Assembly (NCBI GenBank): GCA_024698505.1 | Contig: JAILRE010000059.1 | Location: 1-33,911, forward strand | Length of the DNA: 33,911 nt | Direction of reading: 5' to 3' | Source: Clostridiales bacterium | Lineage (GTDB): Bacteria; Bacillota; Clostridia; Christensenellales; CAG-138 | Shown here: positions 18,201 to 26,217 of the stretch, piece by piece | How positions within the stretch are numbered: the first letter of the stretch is position 1 | Layout: each line of letters starts with the position of its first letter | The notes under the pieces: model-generated | Databases searched by the model: none | What the model was told of the DNA's origin: nothing | What the model saw: the letters and a program-made list of their open reading frames with translations, nothing else | Position numbers and translations under genes: made by a program

Positions 18201-18540
18201 CGGTGACGGTCCTGCCGTCGAAACGGAATGCGGTGTAGCCGACCGCGACCTCCATGTCGGCGGTCGAGCCGCCCCTCGTTACGGTGATCGTGACGACGCC
18301 CTTCTTGCCGGAAACGCCGTTTACCCTGACTACCGTGCCGTTTACCTCGACCGTGGCAATGCTCTCATTGCTCGAAACGGCGGTGACGGTGCCCGAGCCG
18401 CCCGAAACGGCGATTGTCGCGCCCGTGTTGCCTATCACGGTCTTAGTGAGGGTCATCGCGTTCTCGGCGGCGCCCGTCACGGGGAGCAGCGTCAGCAGCA
18501 TGCAGAATGCCGCCAACAGGCTGATGATGCGTTTTCTCAT
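15226..18540 (-). CDS. Secreted carbohydrate-binding (Cthe_2159-like) protein with C-terminal dockerin
   Basis: 1104 residues. Signal peptide at 1-24 (MRKRIISLLAAFCMLLTLLP, cut near TGA-AEN). An Ig-like bacterial domain spans about 30-105 (SIATVEVNGTVVRVNG). Residues about 110-640 are a repetitive beta-helix with many ISGG and GDAIKAED/DDAIHSDG/DDGVHADQ turns, like the Cthe_2159 family that binds acidic polysaccharide and calcium. A Ser/Thr-rich beta region follows, then a Gly6 linker (about 850), a short starch-binding-like module (VYLYYSGGWKL) and two beta domains. A type I dockerin closes the protein (about 1043-1104) with two calcium loops, GDVNCDGVVNFDD and ADVNGDGVINTAD. The dockerin should bind a cohesin on a scaffoldin or the cell surface; none is encoded here. 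Start: ATG at 18540 with AAAGGGG 7 bases upstream. Confidence 0.9.
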   Translation of the reverse strand: MRKRIISLLAAFCMLLTLLPVTGAAENAMTLTKTVIGNTGATIAVSGGSGTVTAVSSNESIATVEVNGTVVRVNGVSGKKGVVTITVTRGGSTADMEVAVGYTAFRFDGRTVTVYEGSDTNFEVVAIEQSSDTGYAAGTDAMSSMVTSDGGVLYTAADGYDLLVSIKNKGGTYVFGGTTENGAIAVKKGATKDATLLLDGLTLKSDFTAALTIKKDSTAAVYLHTLGGTVNTLSDTAMNNADVYGDTTEDGGDGTNAFYAESAVIKGKTAANLTISGNGVLNVVANAKNGVKIGENGFLTIAESTVSVTAPNSALSTENEMLISGGNITLTTTEGDAIKAENDAETLGTVYITGGTITANSADEGILARGLVNISGGVLNITCAGDAIKAEDGADTPTYGDITISGGDFTIVSSGDGVSGFNVEISGGTFDITCANGYTNTSYNKDTDPSAKGLKAELELLLKDGDVTISAPDDAIHSDGNITFEGGSYKIWTRDDGVHADQELTFGMRGAPDDMLNLRVNTCYEGMEGADIVLNSGYATVYATDDVINAANKNLSNYHYTINEYGGVYRLYTSGGDGVDSNGGCYFRGGDLEVYSASNTSNDPLDTEDTLALYGGITLACGMNQMQGSPSAGIYVEFTNLSIRSGYSIVIKDGSGNVLKSTQAYFASSSNKATYIVFSHPALVSGSTYYLYINGSSSAKTGTATGTGVDSTQWADLEQGNTNVYERVTSMTVGSRYIITNASASTSVSTLAGSTAVSAVTSTLSTVTGGYSFGTVNENNTWYTDASGHLYTTVGGTNYYLMYTSSSSGWSSSYTIGMTTDVTAAASWAVEGSGSAAKIYTTATSSGGGGGGPTPPGQSTKVYLYYSGGWKLTTSSATVYVYAPAVAQAALTGSLYYVAETDENFAMSDVMAGTSIVYRSGRSAATQSVEWSSSHITYSWEPALDSSVVETYVMTVMYDGIAFGTVTVRILGDNESVTITFIGDYTGTVEIAKGETVPLPEAPDGFSYIFLVNGEVLDASAPVYENMTILVVLDAEEQPVQATLPGDVNCDGVVNFDDISVLYAYTVNKSSLTPAGLLNADVNGDGVINTADISELYKLILNLN

Positions 18541-18609
18541 TGTTTTTCCCCTTTCCGGATCCTCGTTGCGGGATCGCTTCGGAAGCTGGGATATGCTTCC
18601 ACGGATCCT

Positions 18610-18618
18610 ATTTTAACA
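18610..18618 (-). promoter_or_regulatory. Possible extended -10 promoter of the dockerin gene
   Basis: On minus: TGTTAAAAT, an extended -10 (TGn followed by TAAAAT at 18610-18615). A -35 is weak at best (TTTCTT, 17 bases upstream). The leader would be about 65 bases. Confidence 0.4.
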
Positions 18619-18699
18619 CCGCTAAATAATTGAAGAAACCGAATCGCCGCGACAGAACCGTGACTTTTTGTGTATCAAATTTGTTAAAATTGTGGCAGT

Positions 18700-18748
18700 A
18701 AAAAAGGCCCCGTTACCGCGCGGACGGACCCATCCGCGGGGGGCCTTT
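18700..18748 (-). terminator. Terminator of plsY
   Basis: On minus: AAAGGCCCC, a long insert containing its own CGCGGA/TCCGCG pair, GGGGCC, then TTTTTT. Confidence 0.8.
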
Positions 18749-18767
18749 ATGGTATTCGGTCAACGGT

Positions 18768-19379
18768 CTATGGCTTCAGCCGGCGGCCGCCGAAGGTGAT
18801 GCGCTTTTCGGTGCCTGCGATAAGCCTCTTTATATTGGGGACGTGCTTGATTATGACGGCCACAGCCGCGGCAGCTCCCAGGAGCTTCAGTATGAGCTCG
18901 GGCGCGAGTATAAGCGACAGCACGCCTACCGTCACAGTTGCGGCTATCGAGGCGGCGGAGACGATCTTTATGGCGAAGGCCGTTATGAAGAACACGGCTA
19001 TCGCGGCAAGGAAGATGCGCCAGTCGATCATGAGCGCCAGAGCCGCGCCTACGGAAACGCCCTTTCCGCCGCGCAGGTCGAACCACAGCGGGAAGAAATG
19101 CCCCGCCATGCACGCCGCGCCGGCTGCCGCCATGCAGACCGGGCCGCCGAGCAGCTTTCCTATAAGGCAGGAGAGCAGGCCCTTTATGAGATCCCCCGCG
19201 AAAGTGAGCACGCCGAAACCGAGGCCGTAGACCCTCGCGGCGTTGGTCGCGCCGGAGTTTCCGCTGCCCTTATCGCGCACGTCCTCTTTGAATACGAGCC
19301 TTGAAATGAGTATCGCGGTCACTACCGAACCCAGAAGATACCCTATGCCGAGGCTCGCAATTATGGGAAATAGAATCAT
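18768..19379 (-). CDS. plsY: Glycerol-3-phosphate acyltransferase PlsY
   Basis: 203 residues, the family size. It transfers acyl from acyl-phosphate to glycerol-3-phosphate in the membrane, the first step of phospholipid synthesis. The three signature motifs are present: GSGNSGATNAARVYG, GHFFPLWFDLRGGKGVSVG, and KHVPNIKRLIAGTE near the end. Several hydrophobic segments are visible. ATG at 19379 (MILFPIIASLGIGYLLGS) is chosen over an in-frame extension to 19706 because it gives the normal N-terminus in the first membrane helix and lies just downstream of a good promoter. Monocistronic between two terminators. Confidence 0.95.
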   Translation of the reverse strand: MILFPIIASLGIGYLLGSVVTAILISRLVFKEDVRDKGSGNSGATNAARVYGLGFGVLTFAGDLIKGLLSCLIGKLLGGPVCMAAAGAACMAGHFFPLWFDLRGGKGVSVGAALALMIDWRIFLAAIAVFFITAFAIKIVSAASIAATVTVGVLSLILAPELILKLLGAAAAVAVIIKHVPNIKRLIAGTEKRITFGGRRLKP

Positions 19380-19422
19380 AACACCGCGCTCCGAAAGAAT
19401 GAGCGACAGACGCTCTCCCCAT

Positions 19423-19451
19423 ATAATACATCCCCCGCGCCGAAAAATCAA
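19423..19451 (-). promoter_or_regulatory. Promoter of plsY
   Basis: On minus: -35 TTGATT (19446-19451), 17-base spacer, -10 TATTAT (19423-19428), leader about 37 bases. Confidence 0.75.
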
Positions 19452-19664
19452 CTCCGCGCGGAAAAGACGGCGGGCCGACCGCCGCGCAATAATATATTGT
19501 TTTTTGGACGGAACCGGAGGGCCCCCGCGTTCGTTCAATAGATGAAAGCAGCGGGGACAACGCCGATGAAAACCGGAGGCCCGCCCTCGTCCGCTTTCGC
19601 AAAGGATCGGAATACTTCCCGAGGGGCGGGAAAACCCCGCCCCCGGGGTGAACATAGATCGCTC
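19452..19664. other. Intergenic stretch, no gene seen
   Basis: Between the plsY promoter and the etfA terminator. It holds a GC hairpin GGGGCGGG (19623-19630), AAAAC, CCCGCCCC (19636-19643); a short inverted repeat CAATA-ATA-TATTG around 19488-19500; and a loosely repeated AACCGGAGG near 19512 and 19571. I see no convincing open frame with a ribosome site and no known RNA. Confidence 0.5.
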
Positions 19665-19703
19665 ACATAAAAGCGGCGGCCCGCGTCTTACGGGCCGCCG
19701 CTT
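19665..19703 (-). terminator. Terminator of the bcd-etfB-etfA operon
   Basis: On minus: AAGCGGCGGCCCG, TAAGACG, CGGGCCGCCGCTT, then TTATGTG. Perfect 13-bp stem. Confidence 0.9.
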
Positions 19704-19716
19704 CATTTCGTTAAAT

Positions 19717-20730
19717 TCAATTCTGTTCCTTCAGCTCGAGTATCTTCTTCGTGAGCATGGGGACTACCTTGTTGAGGTCGCCCACCACGCCGTAATCCGC
19801 CACGCCGAATATGGGAGCGGTCTCGTCGCGGTTGATGGCGATTATGATCTCGGATTCCTCCATGCCGGCGATGTGCTGGATCGCGCCGGAGATGCCTACG
19901 GCGATATAGAGCTTGGGCCTGACGGTCTTGCCCGTCTGACCGACCTGCAGCTCCTTATCGGCCCAGCCTGCGTCGACCGCCGCGCGGGATGCGGAAACTC
20001 TGCCGCCCAGCGCGTCCGCAAGGTCGTAGAGCATGCGGAAGTTCTCCTTGGAGCCCATGCCGCGGCCGCCGGAAACGAGTACCTTCGCCTCGGAGATATC
20101 GACCGCCTCGTTCATCTTTTTGATGACGTCCAGTATCTCGACGAAACGGTCGTTGCGCTCGATCTTGAGGTTGAAGGGGAGCACGCGCGCGCGCCTGCCC
20201 TCCTCGCGGGGAGCCTTCTGCATGACGCCGGGACGCACCGTAGCCATCTGGGGACGGAAATAGGGGCAGACGATGGTGGCCATCAGGTTGCCGCCGAATG
20301 CGGGGCGCGTCATGAGGAGCCTGCCGGTCTCCTCGTCTATGGCGAGCTTCGTGCAGTCGGCGGTGAGGCCGGTGTGCACCCTCGCGGAGACCCTGGGCGC
20401 GAGATCGCGGCCGATGGTGGTCGCGCCGTAGAGGAATATCTCGGGCTTGAAATAATCGATCGCGCCGTAGACCGCCTGGGCGTAGGGCTCGGTGGTGTAT
20501 TCGGCAAGAGCGGGATCGTCGATGAGGACGACGGTATCCGCGCCGTACTCGCCCAGCTCGTCGCAGAGCCCCGCGACGTTGTGGCCGCAGAGAACGGCGG
20601 AAACGGTGGTGTTGAGGGACTTGGCCAGCTCCTTCGCCTTGCCGATCAGCTCGAACGAAACGGGAGCGATAACGCCCTCCACCTGCTGAACAAATACGTA
20701 AACGCCTTTATATTCGCTGAATTCTTTCAT
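19717..20730 (-). CDS. etfA: Electron transfer flavoprotein subunit alpha
   Basis: 337 residues. The N-terminal domain begins YKGVYVFVQQVEGVIAPVSFE. The C-terminal FAD-binding domain carries VSGGRGMGSKENF, SASRAAVDAGW, VGQTGKTVRP, YIAVGISGAIQHIAGM and the closing IFGVADYGVVGDL. With EtfB it carries electrons to or from the acyl-CoA dehydrogenase; in butyrate-forming Clostridia this complex couples crotonyl-CoA reduction by NADH to ferredoxin reduction (flavin-based bifurcation). The start codon is 14 bases after the etfB stop. Last gene of the operon, followed by a strong terminator. Confidence 0.97.
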   Translation of the reverse strand: MKEFSEYKGVYVFVQQVEGVIAPVSFELIGKAKELAKSLNTTVSAVLCGHNVAGLCDELGEYGADTVVLIDDPALAEYTTEPYAQAVYGAIDYFKPEIFLYGATTIGRDLAPRVSARVHTGLTADCTKLAIDEETGRLLMTRPAFGGNLMATIVCPYFRPQMATVRPGVMQKAPREEGRRARVLPFNLKIERNDRFVEILDVIKKMNEAVDISEAKVLVSGGRGMGSKENFRMLYDLADALGGRVSASRAAVDAGWADKELQVGQTGKTVRPKLYIAVGISGAIQHIAGMEESEIIIAINRDETAPIFGVADYGVVGDLNKVVPMLTKKILELKEQN

Positions 20731-20744
20731 GGCTTATACCTCTC

Positions 20745-21530
20745 TCAGATGACGAACTTTTCGCGGAGCTTGGAGACGAGATAATCCGCCTCGGCCTCGG
20801 CGTCCATGGTGACGACCTCGCCCTTGGCCTTCAGCGCCTTGGGGAAGGATTCCTTTACCCTGGTGGGGGAGCCCTTGAGGCCTATGTTGGCGTCGTCAAC
20901 GGGAACGTCGGGACGGGTCCAGACCGTGACCTGCTTCTCGCGGTAGGCGCTGAAAATGCCGCCGGGAGTCATGTAGCGGGGACGGTTGAGCTCGGTCAGA
21001 GCGGTGACCAGGCAGGGCATCTTCACCCTGACGACCTGATAGCTGTTCTCAAACTGACGCTTGACGATCAGGTATTCGCCAACCACCCTTATCTCCTCGG
21101 CGTAGCTGACGTTGGGTATGCCGAGATGCTCGGCCATCTGGGGGCCGACCTGCGCGGTATCGCCGTCGATGGCCTGGCGGCCGGTGAAGACGATATCGTA
21201 GGGCAGCTTGCTGACCGCCGCCGCGATGGTGGAGGAGGTAGCCCAGGTGTCTGCGCCGCCGAACGCGCGGTCGCTCACGAGATACGCTTCGTCCGCGCCC
21301 ATAGCGAGGGCTTCGCGAAGCACGGCGTCCGCCTGGGCGGGGCCCATGGAGACGACTCTGACGACTGCGCCGAGCTCGTCCTTAATGCGGAGAGCCGCTT
21401 CAAGGCCGGCCTTGTCGTCGGGGTTCATTATGGAGGGGACGCCCTCCCTTATAAGGGTACCCGTCTTGGGATCGAGCCTGACCTCGTTAGTGTCGGGGAC
21501 CTGCTTTATGCATACAACGATATTCAACAT
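20745..21530 (-). CDS. etfB: Electron transfer flavoprotein subunit beta
   Basis: 261 residues. The N-terminus IVVCIKQVPDTNEVRLDPKT and the motifs NPDDKAGLEAALRIKDE, FTGRQAIDGDTAQVGPQ and ALTELNRPRYMTP are typical of clostridial EtfB paired with Bcd, where this subunit binds the bifurcating FAD and NADH. Start: ATG at 21530 with AGGAGG 9 bases upstream. Gaps are 16 bases to bcd and 14 to etfA. Confidence 0.97.
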   Translation of the reverse strand: MLNIVVCIKQVPDTNEVRLDPKTGTLIREGVPSIMNPDDKAGLEAALRIKDELGAVVRVVSMGPAQADAVLREALAMGADEAYLVSDRAFGGADTWATSSTIAAAVSKLPYDIVFTGRQAIDGDTAQVGPQMAEHLGIPNVSYAEEIRVVGEYLIVKRQFENSYQVVRVKMPCLVTALTELNRPRYMTPGGIFSAYREKQVTVWTRPDVPVDDANIGLKGSPTRVKESFPKALKAKGEVVTMDAEAEADYLVSKLREKFVI

Positions 21531-21546
21531 AATCGGCTTCCTCCTA

Positions 21547-22686
<1,140 letters not shown>

Positions 22687-22763
22687 ATGATCCTCCATAG
22701 ATTGATGATCTTAGCTGTTGAGGACGGGTGCACAAAAACAAACGGCGCGCCGCGTCAAATTAG

Positions 22764-22792
22764 ATTATAACCCGCAGAGCCGTCCGTTTCAA
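22764..22792 (-). promoter_or_regulatory. Promoter of the bcd-etfB-etfA operon
   Basis: On minus: -35 TTGAAA (22787-22792), 17-base spacer, -10 TATAAT (22764-22769). The leader is about 70 bases and includes a palindrome CGGCGCGCCG just after the -10. I see no Rex-type operator. Confidence 0.85.
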
Positions 22793-22897
22793 TCGTTTTT
22801 TCCTTTTGCGAAAAGTATATTTAGACAGCTGCGGGCTTTGCGGAAACGATATAATCTGTCACACAAGATAAATTCGTTTTATAAATCAGATTTGATG

Positions 22898-22926
22898 TTG
22901 CAAATCGCGCCGCGCTGTGATAGAAT
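22898..22926 (+). promoter_or_regulatory. Promoter abutting the acetyltransferase-like gene
   Basis: -35 TTGCAA (22898-22903), 17-base spacer, -10 TAGAAT (22921-22926). The next ATG is at 22933, so transcription would start at or next to the start codon. A second TATAAT at 22850-22855 has no good -35. Confidence 0.55.
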
Positions 22927-22932
22927 GCAGGC

Positions 22933-24228
22933 ATGAAGCACGCAAACGAAAAAAAGGCGGCGCCCCGCTGGCTCCCGCTCGATAACGCCGCGAAGATCTA
23001 TCCCCCCGCCATGACGGAGGGATGGAACGCGCTGTTCAGGGTATCGGTCGTAATGGACGAGCCGGTGGACAGGGCCGTCCTCGAAAGGGCGCTGGAAAGG
23101 ACGGTTGCGCGGTTCCCGAATTTCGCCATGAGGCTTCGCAGGGGCTTCTTCTGGTATTATCTGGAGCAGCTTTCGGGCGTGCCCGAAATACAGGACGACG
23201 TAAAGAACCCCTGCGCCAGGATGAGCTTCGGCGAAAACGGCGGCTTCGCCTTCCGCGTGCGGTGCTATAACCGAAGGATCGCAGTCGAGATATTCCACGT
23301 TATTACCGACGGCGCGGGAGGTCTCTCGTTCCTGAAGACGCTCGCAGCCGAATACGTTTCGCTCAAATACGGCGTGAAGGTCCCCAGGGAGGGCGACATA
23401 CTCGATTGCGGCGACGAGCCCACGGAGGAGGAGCTTTCCGACGGCTTCCTCACCCACGCGGGGCCCAAGGCCGTTCCCGAGCCTCCCGGCAGGGCGTGGC
23501 GCCTCCGCGGCACCCCGGACAGGGATTTCCTCCACGTTACGACGGGCATTATGGACGCTGCGGCCCTTTCCGAAAGGTCGAAGGCCCTCGGCGTGACCGT
23601 CACCGAGTATCTGACCACCGTGCTGCTCTTCGCCGCGGCGGACGTGAAGAAGGCCACGGGCGGGCTTTTCGGCAGGCGCCGCCCCGTCAGAGTGACCGTC
23701 CCCGTCAATCTCAGGAAGCTTTTCGGCTGCCGCACACTCCGCAATTTCGCCAATTACGCGAACGTCGGCCTCGATCCGAGGCTCGGCGAGTACGAGTTCG
23801 AGGAGGCGGCTAAGATCGTCCACCATCAGCTCAAGCTCGGCTCCGACCCGAAGCTTCTCGCCGCGAAGATAGCGAGCAACGTCGGCATAGAAAAGAACGT
23901 GTTCATGCGCCTCGTTCCGAGGTTCATAAAGAACCCGATAATGAGCATCGCCTACCGCGAGGAGGGCGACCGCAAGAGCACCACCTGCCTCTCCAATCTG
24001 GGGCTCGTGAAGCTGCCCCCGGAGATGGAGGCGCACGTCGAGCGGTTCGATTTCATGCTCGGCTCGCTCATAGAAAACCCCGTCGCCTCGGCCGCCATCG
24101 GCTACGGCGGCAGGCTGATAGTCAATTTCACCCGCACGATCGAGGAGCCGTTCCTCGAGCGCGCGTTCTTCACAAGGCTCGTCAGGATGGGCGTACACGT
24201 GAAGATAGAGAGCAATTTCGGAGGTTGA
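22933..24228 (+). CDS. Alcohol acetyltransferase / condensation-domain-like protein
   Basis: 431 residues. It has the fold signature of CoA-dependent acyltransferases: HxxxDG as His122-Val-Ile-Thr-Asp126-Gly127, and the N-terminal WLPLDNAAKIYPPAM stretch typical of the alcohol-acetyltransferase-like group in Clostridia. Later motifs are VTVPVNLRKLFGCRTLRNF and STTCLSNLG. No signal peptide. The acyl donor and acceptor are unknown. ATG at 22933 fits the family N-terminus, but there is no clear ribosome site (GCAGGC only) and a good promoter sits only 6 bases upstream, so the mRNA may be leaderless. The gene 37 bases downstream (24266) is probably co-transcribed. Confidence 0.85.
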   Translation: MKHANEKKAAPRWLPLDNAAKIYPPAMTEGWNALFRVSVVMDEPVDRAVLERALERTVARFPNFAMRLRRGFFWYYLEQLSGVPEIQDDVKNPCARMSFGENGGFAFRVRCYNRRIAVEIFHVITDGAGGLSFLKTLAAEYVSLKYGVKVPREGDILDCGDEPTEEELSDGFLTHAGPKAVPEPPGRAWRLRGTPDRDFLHVTTGIMDAAALSERSKALGVTVTEYLTTVLLFAAADVKKATGGLFGRRRPVRVTVPVNLRKLFGCRTLRNFANYANVGLDPRLGEYEFEEAAKIVHHQLKLGSDPKLLAAKIASNVGIEKNVFMRLVPRFIKNPIMSIAYREEGDRKSTTCLSNLGLVKLPPEMEAHVERFDFMLGSLIENPVASAAIGYGGRLIVNFTRTIEEPFLERAFFTRLVRMGVHVKIESNFGG

Positions 24229-24265
24229 GCCTTTATGGCGCGCCTTCCGACCGTATGGAGGTACC

Positions 24266-24970
24266 ATGTCCTATTGCGTTAACTGCGGCGTCGAGCTGGC
24301 TCCGTCCGAAAGGCGCTGCCCGCTCTGCGGCGTCGAGGTGATAAACCCCGCCGCGCCGTTTGACGATTCCGCCGAAATGCCCTTCCCCGAAAGGAGGGAG
24401 ACCGTCCGTCACAGGCAGGTGAGGATAGCCGCCGCGAAGGTGCTGTCCCTGCTCCTCGCGATCCCGTTCATATCGGTGCTGATCGCCGACCTTATAGAGG
24501 ACGGGGCTTTGAGCTGGTCGCTAATACCCGCCTCGGCGATAGCGCTGCTGTTCATGGCGGTGGTTTTCCCGTGCCTGTTCAAAAAGCCCGCGGTCTGGCT
24601 GTTCATGCTCTTTGCGACTCTTGAGACCGCGCTCTTCCTTTTCGCGCTCAGCGTGATACTCGGCGGGAACTGGTATTTCCTTTTCGCCCTGCCGCTGACG
24701 CTCCTGACCGGCGCCGCCGCGATAGGCTGCTGGCTGATGATAAGCGCAAAGAAGCCGTCTGTATCGCTCAAAATGATGATAGTGCTGATAATTCTGACGG
24801 TGTACGTGCTACTCCTGCAGATGCTTATAGAGCTCCATCTGCATAGGGCGATCCGCTTCGTCTGGTCGATCTACGTCGCCGTCTCCTGCGCCGTGCTCGC
24901 GATAGCCGTGCTGATAGTCAGCCGCCTCATCAGAAAGAACGAGGCGGTGAGGAAGAAGCTGTTTTTCTGA
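24266..24970 (+). CDS. Zinc-ribbon, six-helix membrane protein (DUF6320-like)
   Basis: 234 residues. A zinc ribbon with two CxxC pairs comes first (YCVNCGVEL ... RCPLCGVEV, residues about 3-25), then a short linker and about six hydrophobic segments (about 55-80, 85-105, 108-135, 140-160, 168-190, 200-222), ending in a basic tail. ATG at 24266 has GGAGG 5 bases upstream. From memory, this kind of protein often sits next to the alcohol-acetyltransferase-like gene, as here, suggesting a functional pair at the membrane; what they do is not known to me. Confidence 0.8.
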   Translation: MSYCVNCGVELAPSERRCPLCGVEVINPAAPFDDSAEMPFPERRETVRHRQVRIAAAKVLSLLLAIPFISVLIADLIEDGALSWSLIPASAIALLFMAVVFPCLFKKPAVWLFMLFATLETALFLFALSVILGGNWYFLFALPLTLLTGAAAIGCWLMISAKKPSVSLKMMIVLIILTVYVLLLQMLIELHLHRAIRFVWSIYVAVSCAVLAIAVLIVSRLIRKNEAVRKKLFF

Positions 24971-25032
24971 GGAGGGAAGGAAAAATAGCCGAGGATGCAT
25001 TCGCCGAGAGAAAAGACTTGCGTGAGATAATG

Positions 25033-25067
25033 AACAAAACCGGACCCATCGAGGATCCGGTTTTGTT
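25033..25067. terminator. Terminator of the acetyltransferase pair
   Basis: AACAAAACCGGA, an 11-base loop, TCCGGTTTTGTT. Perfect 12-bp stem with A/T-rich flanks on both sides, so possibly bidirectional. Confidence 0.8.
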
Positions 25068-25068
25068 A

Positions 25069-25162
25069 CAGGGGCTCGTCTTGCCCGCCTTCGGCGGGCT
25101 TCGGTCACTTGCAAAAAACCCACGGGATTTTTGCTGCGCTTCGAGCCCCTGCTTTGCAGGGG
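25069..25162. other. Multi-hairpin stretch with two exclusive folds
   Basis: CAGGGGCTCG (25069-25078) pairs with CGAGCCCCTG (25142-25151). The loop between holds GCCCGCC-TTC-GGCGGGC (25083-25099) and GCAAAAA..CCC-AC-GGG.TTTTTGC (25111-25134). CCCCTGC (25146-25152) can instead pair with GCAGGGG (25156-25162), so the two folds compete. CAGGGGCTCG also occurs in tRNA-Lys (25213-25222). Confidence 0.5.
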
Positions 25163-25167
25163 GTGCC

Positions 25168-25203
25168 AAAAAGAATGGCTCCCGTTTGGGAGCCATTCTT
25201 TTT
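25168..25203 (-). terminator. Terminator abutting tRNA-Lys(CTT)
   Basis: On minus: AAAAAGAATGGCTCCC, AAAC, GGGAGCCATTCTTTTT. Perfect 16-bp stem that begins at the last base of the tRNA CCA. It may also act on the plus strand. Confidence 0.85.
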
Positions 25204-25278
25204 GGTACACCTTCAGGGGCTCGAACCCTGGACACCCTGATTAAGAGTCAGGTGCTCTACCAACTGAGCTAAAGGTGC
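25203..25278 (-). tRNA. tRNA-Lys(CTT)
   Basis: 76 bases on minus with encoded CCA. Anticodon stem CCTGA/TCAGG around CTCTTAA (anticodon CTT), T-loop TTCGAGC. Acceptor GCACCTT/AAGGTGT has a G-T first pair. It complements tRNA-Lys(TTT) at 3166-3241. Confidence 0.93.
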
Positions 25279-25297
25279 AATTCGTTTTGCAAAGAGT

Positions 25298-25325
25298 ATT
25301 ATACTCGGTTATTCCAAAAAAGCAA
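25298..25325 (-). promoter_or_regulatory. Promoter of tRNA-Lys(CTT)
   Basis: On minus: -35 TTGCTT (25320-25325), 16-base spacer, -10 TATAAT (25298-25303), about 20 bases before the tRNA. Confidence 0.75.
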
Positions 25326-25406
25326 GCCCTTTTTAAGATATATTTCACGGTTTTTATGCGATTTCGGGTCCGCCGCCGCGATATTTTACGCGCTTTTTAC
25401 AAATTC

Positions 25407-25435
25407 TTGATGACAAAGACTAAAAACAGTATTAC
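25407..25435 (+). promoter_or_regulatory. Possible promoter of the DUF975-type gene
   Basis: -35 TTGATG (25407-25412), 17-base spacer, -10 TATTAC (25430-25435), in an AT-rich stretch. The leader is about 28 bases. Confidence 0.5.
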
Positions 25436-25469
25436 AATACAGCTATCCCAAACAGGAGGTAAAAGCCAA

Positions 25470-26156
25470 ATGGACAGAGTAAATATCAAGCAGCGCGCAA
25501 AGGCGGCTTTTCTCGGAAACTACTGGAAGCTCGTCGGTACAGTATTGCTGGCGATAATCCTCATCGGCGGCATATACGTCTTTACCGCGGATAAGGAGAG
25601 CCTCTACGGCCTCAAGGACGGCTTCAGCTTCAGCGTGAATATCACGTCGAGGCCCATAAACTACGTCGCGATACTCTATTCGATATTCGTCGGCAACGTC
25701 GTGGCGGTCGGCCTTGCGAAGGTCGGGCTCGCCGCGTTCCGCAACAGGGAGTTCGAGCTGGCGGATCTCTTCTACTTCTTCACGGGCGGCAGGTACGTCC
25801 GCACCATGGGCACGATGGCGCTCGTCACCGTGTTCACGACGCTCGGCTTCATCTGCCTCGTGATCCCCGGCATAATCGTTTCTCTCGGGCTCTCGCAGGT
25901 GGTTTATCTGCTCGTGGAGGACGAGAATATCGCCTACATGGACGCGATCAAGAAGTCCTGGGAGATGACCCGCGGCTACAAGGGGGATCTGTTCGTGATG
26001 ATACTCTCCTTCATAGGCTGGTTCCTCCTCGCGCTCGTCACCTTCGGGATCGCCGGCGTGCTCTTCGTGAACCCCTATCTGACGCTCACCTTCGCCGGAT
26101 ACCACAACGATCTTGCAGGGCTTCGCGGCATGACGACCGAGGTCGAGGTGATCTGA
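25470..26156 (+). CDS. DUF975-type integral membrane protein
   Basis: 228 residues from ATG at 25470 with AGGAGGT about 10 bases upstream; the longer frame runs through the promoter. It starts IKQRAKAAFLGNYWKLVG, typical of the DUF975 family in Firmicutes. About five or six hydrophobic segments follow (about 20-42, 65-88, 112-145, 180-210). Other family motifs are LFYFF, VIPGIIVSLGLSQVVYLLVEDENI, DAIKKSWEMTRGYKGDLF and NPYLTLTFAGYHNDL. Function unknown; members are thought to act in the cell envelope. Single-gene unit between its own promoter and a terminator. Confidence 0.88.
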   Translation: MDRVNIKQRAKAAFLGNYWKLVGTVLLAIILIGGIYVFTADKESLYGLKDGFSFSVNITSRPINYVAILYSIFVGNVVAVGLAKVGLAAFRNREFELADLFYFFTGGRYVRTMGTMALVTVFTTLGFICLVIPGIIVSLGLSQVVYLLVEDENIAYMDAIKKSWEMTRGYKGDLFVMILSFIGWFLLALVTFGIAGVLFVNPYLTLTFAGYHNDLAGLRGMTTEVEVI

Positions 26157-26178
26157 CCGCAAAGGCCTGAACCGTATT

Positions 26179-26212
26179 AAAAAAGCATGGAGCTTTGCTC
26201 CGTGCTTTTTTT
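26179..26212. terminator. Bidirectional terminator between DUF975-type and GH2 genes
   Basis: AAAAAAGCATGGAGC, TTT, GCTCCGTGCTTTTTT with one mismatch. A-run and T-run serve both convergent genes. Confidence 0.9.
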
Positions 26213-26217
26213 GCGTT

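Noticed and set aside
22764..22860. Rex or riboswitch control of bcd
   Set aside because: No TTGTTAA-type palindrome and no recognisable riboswitch fold in the short leader.
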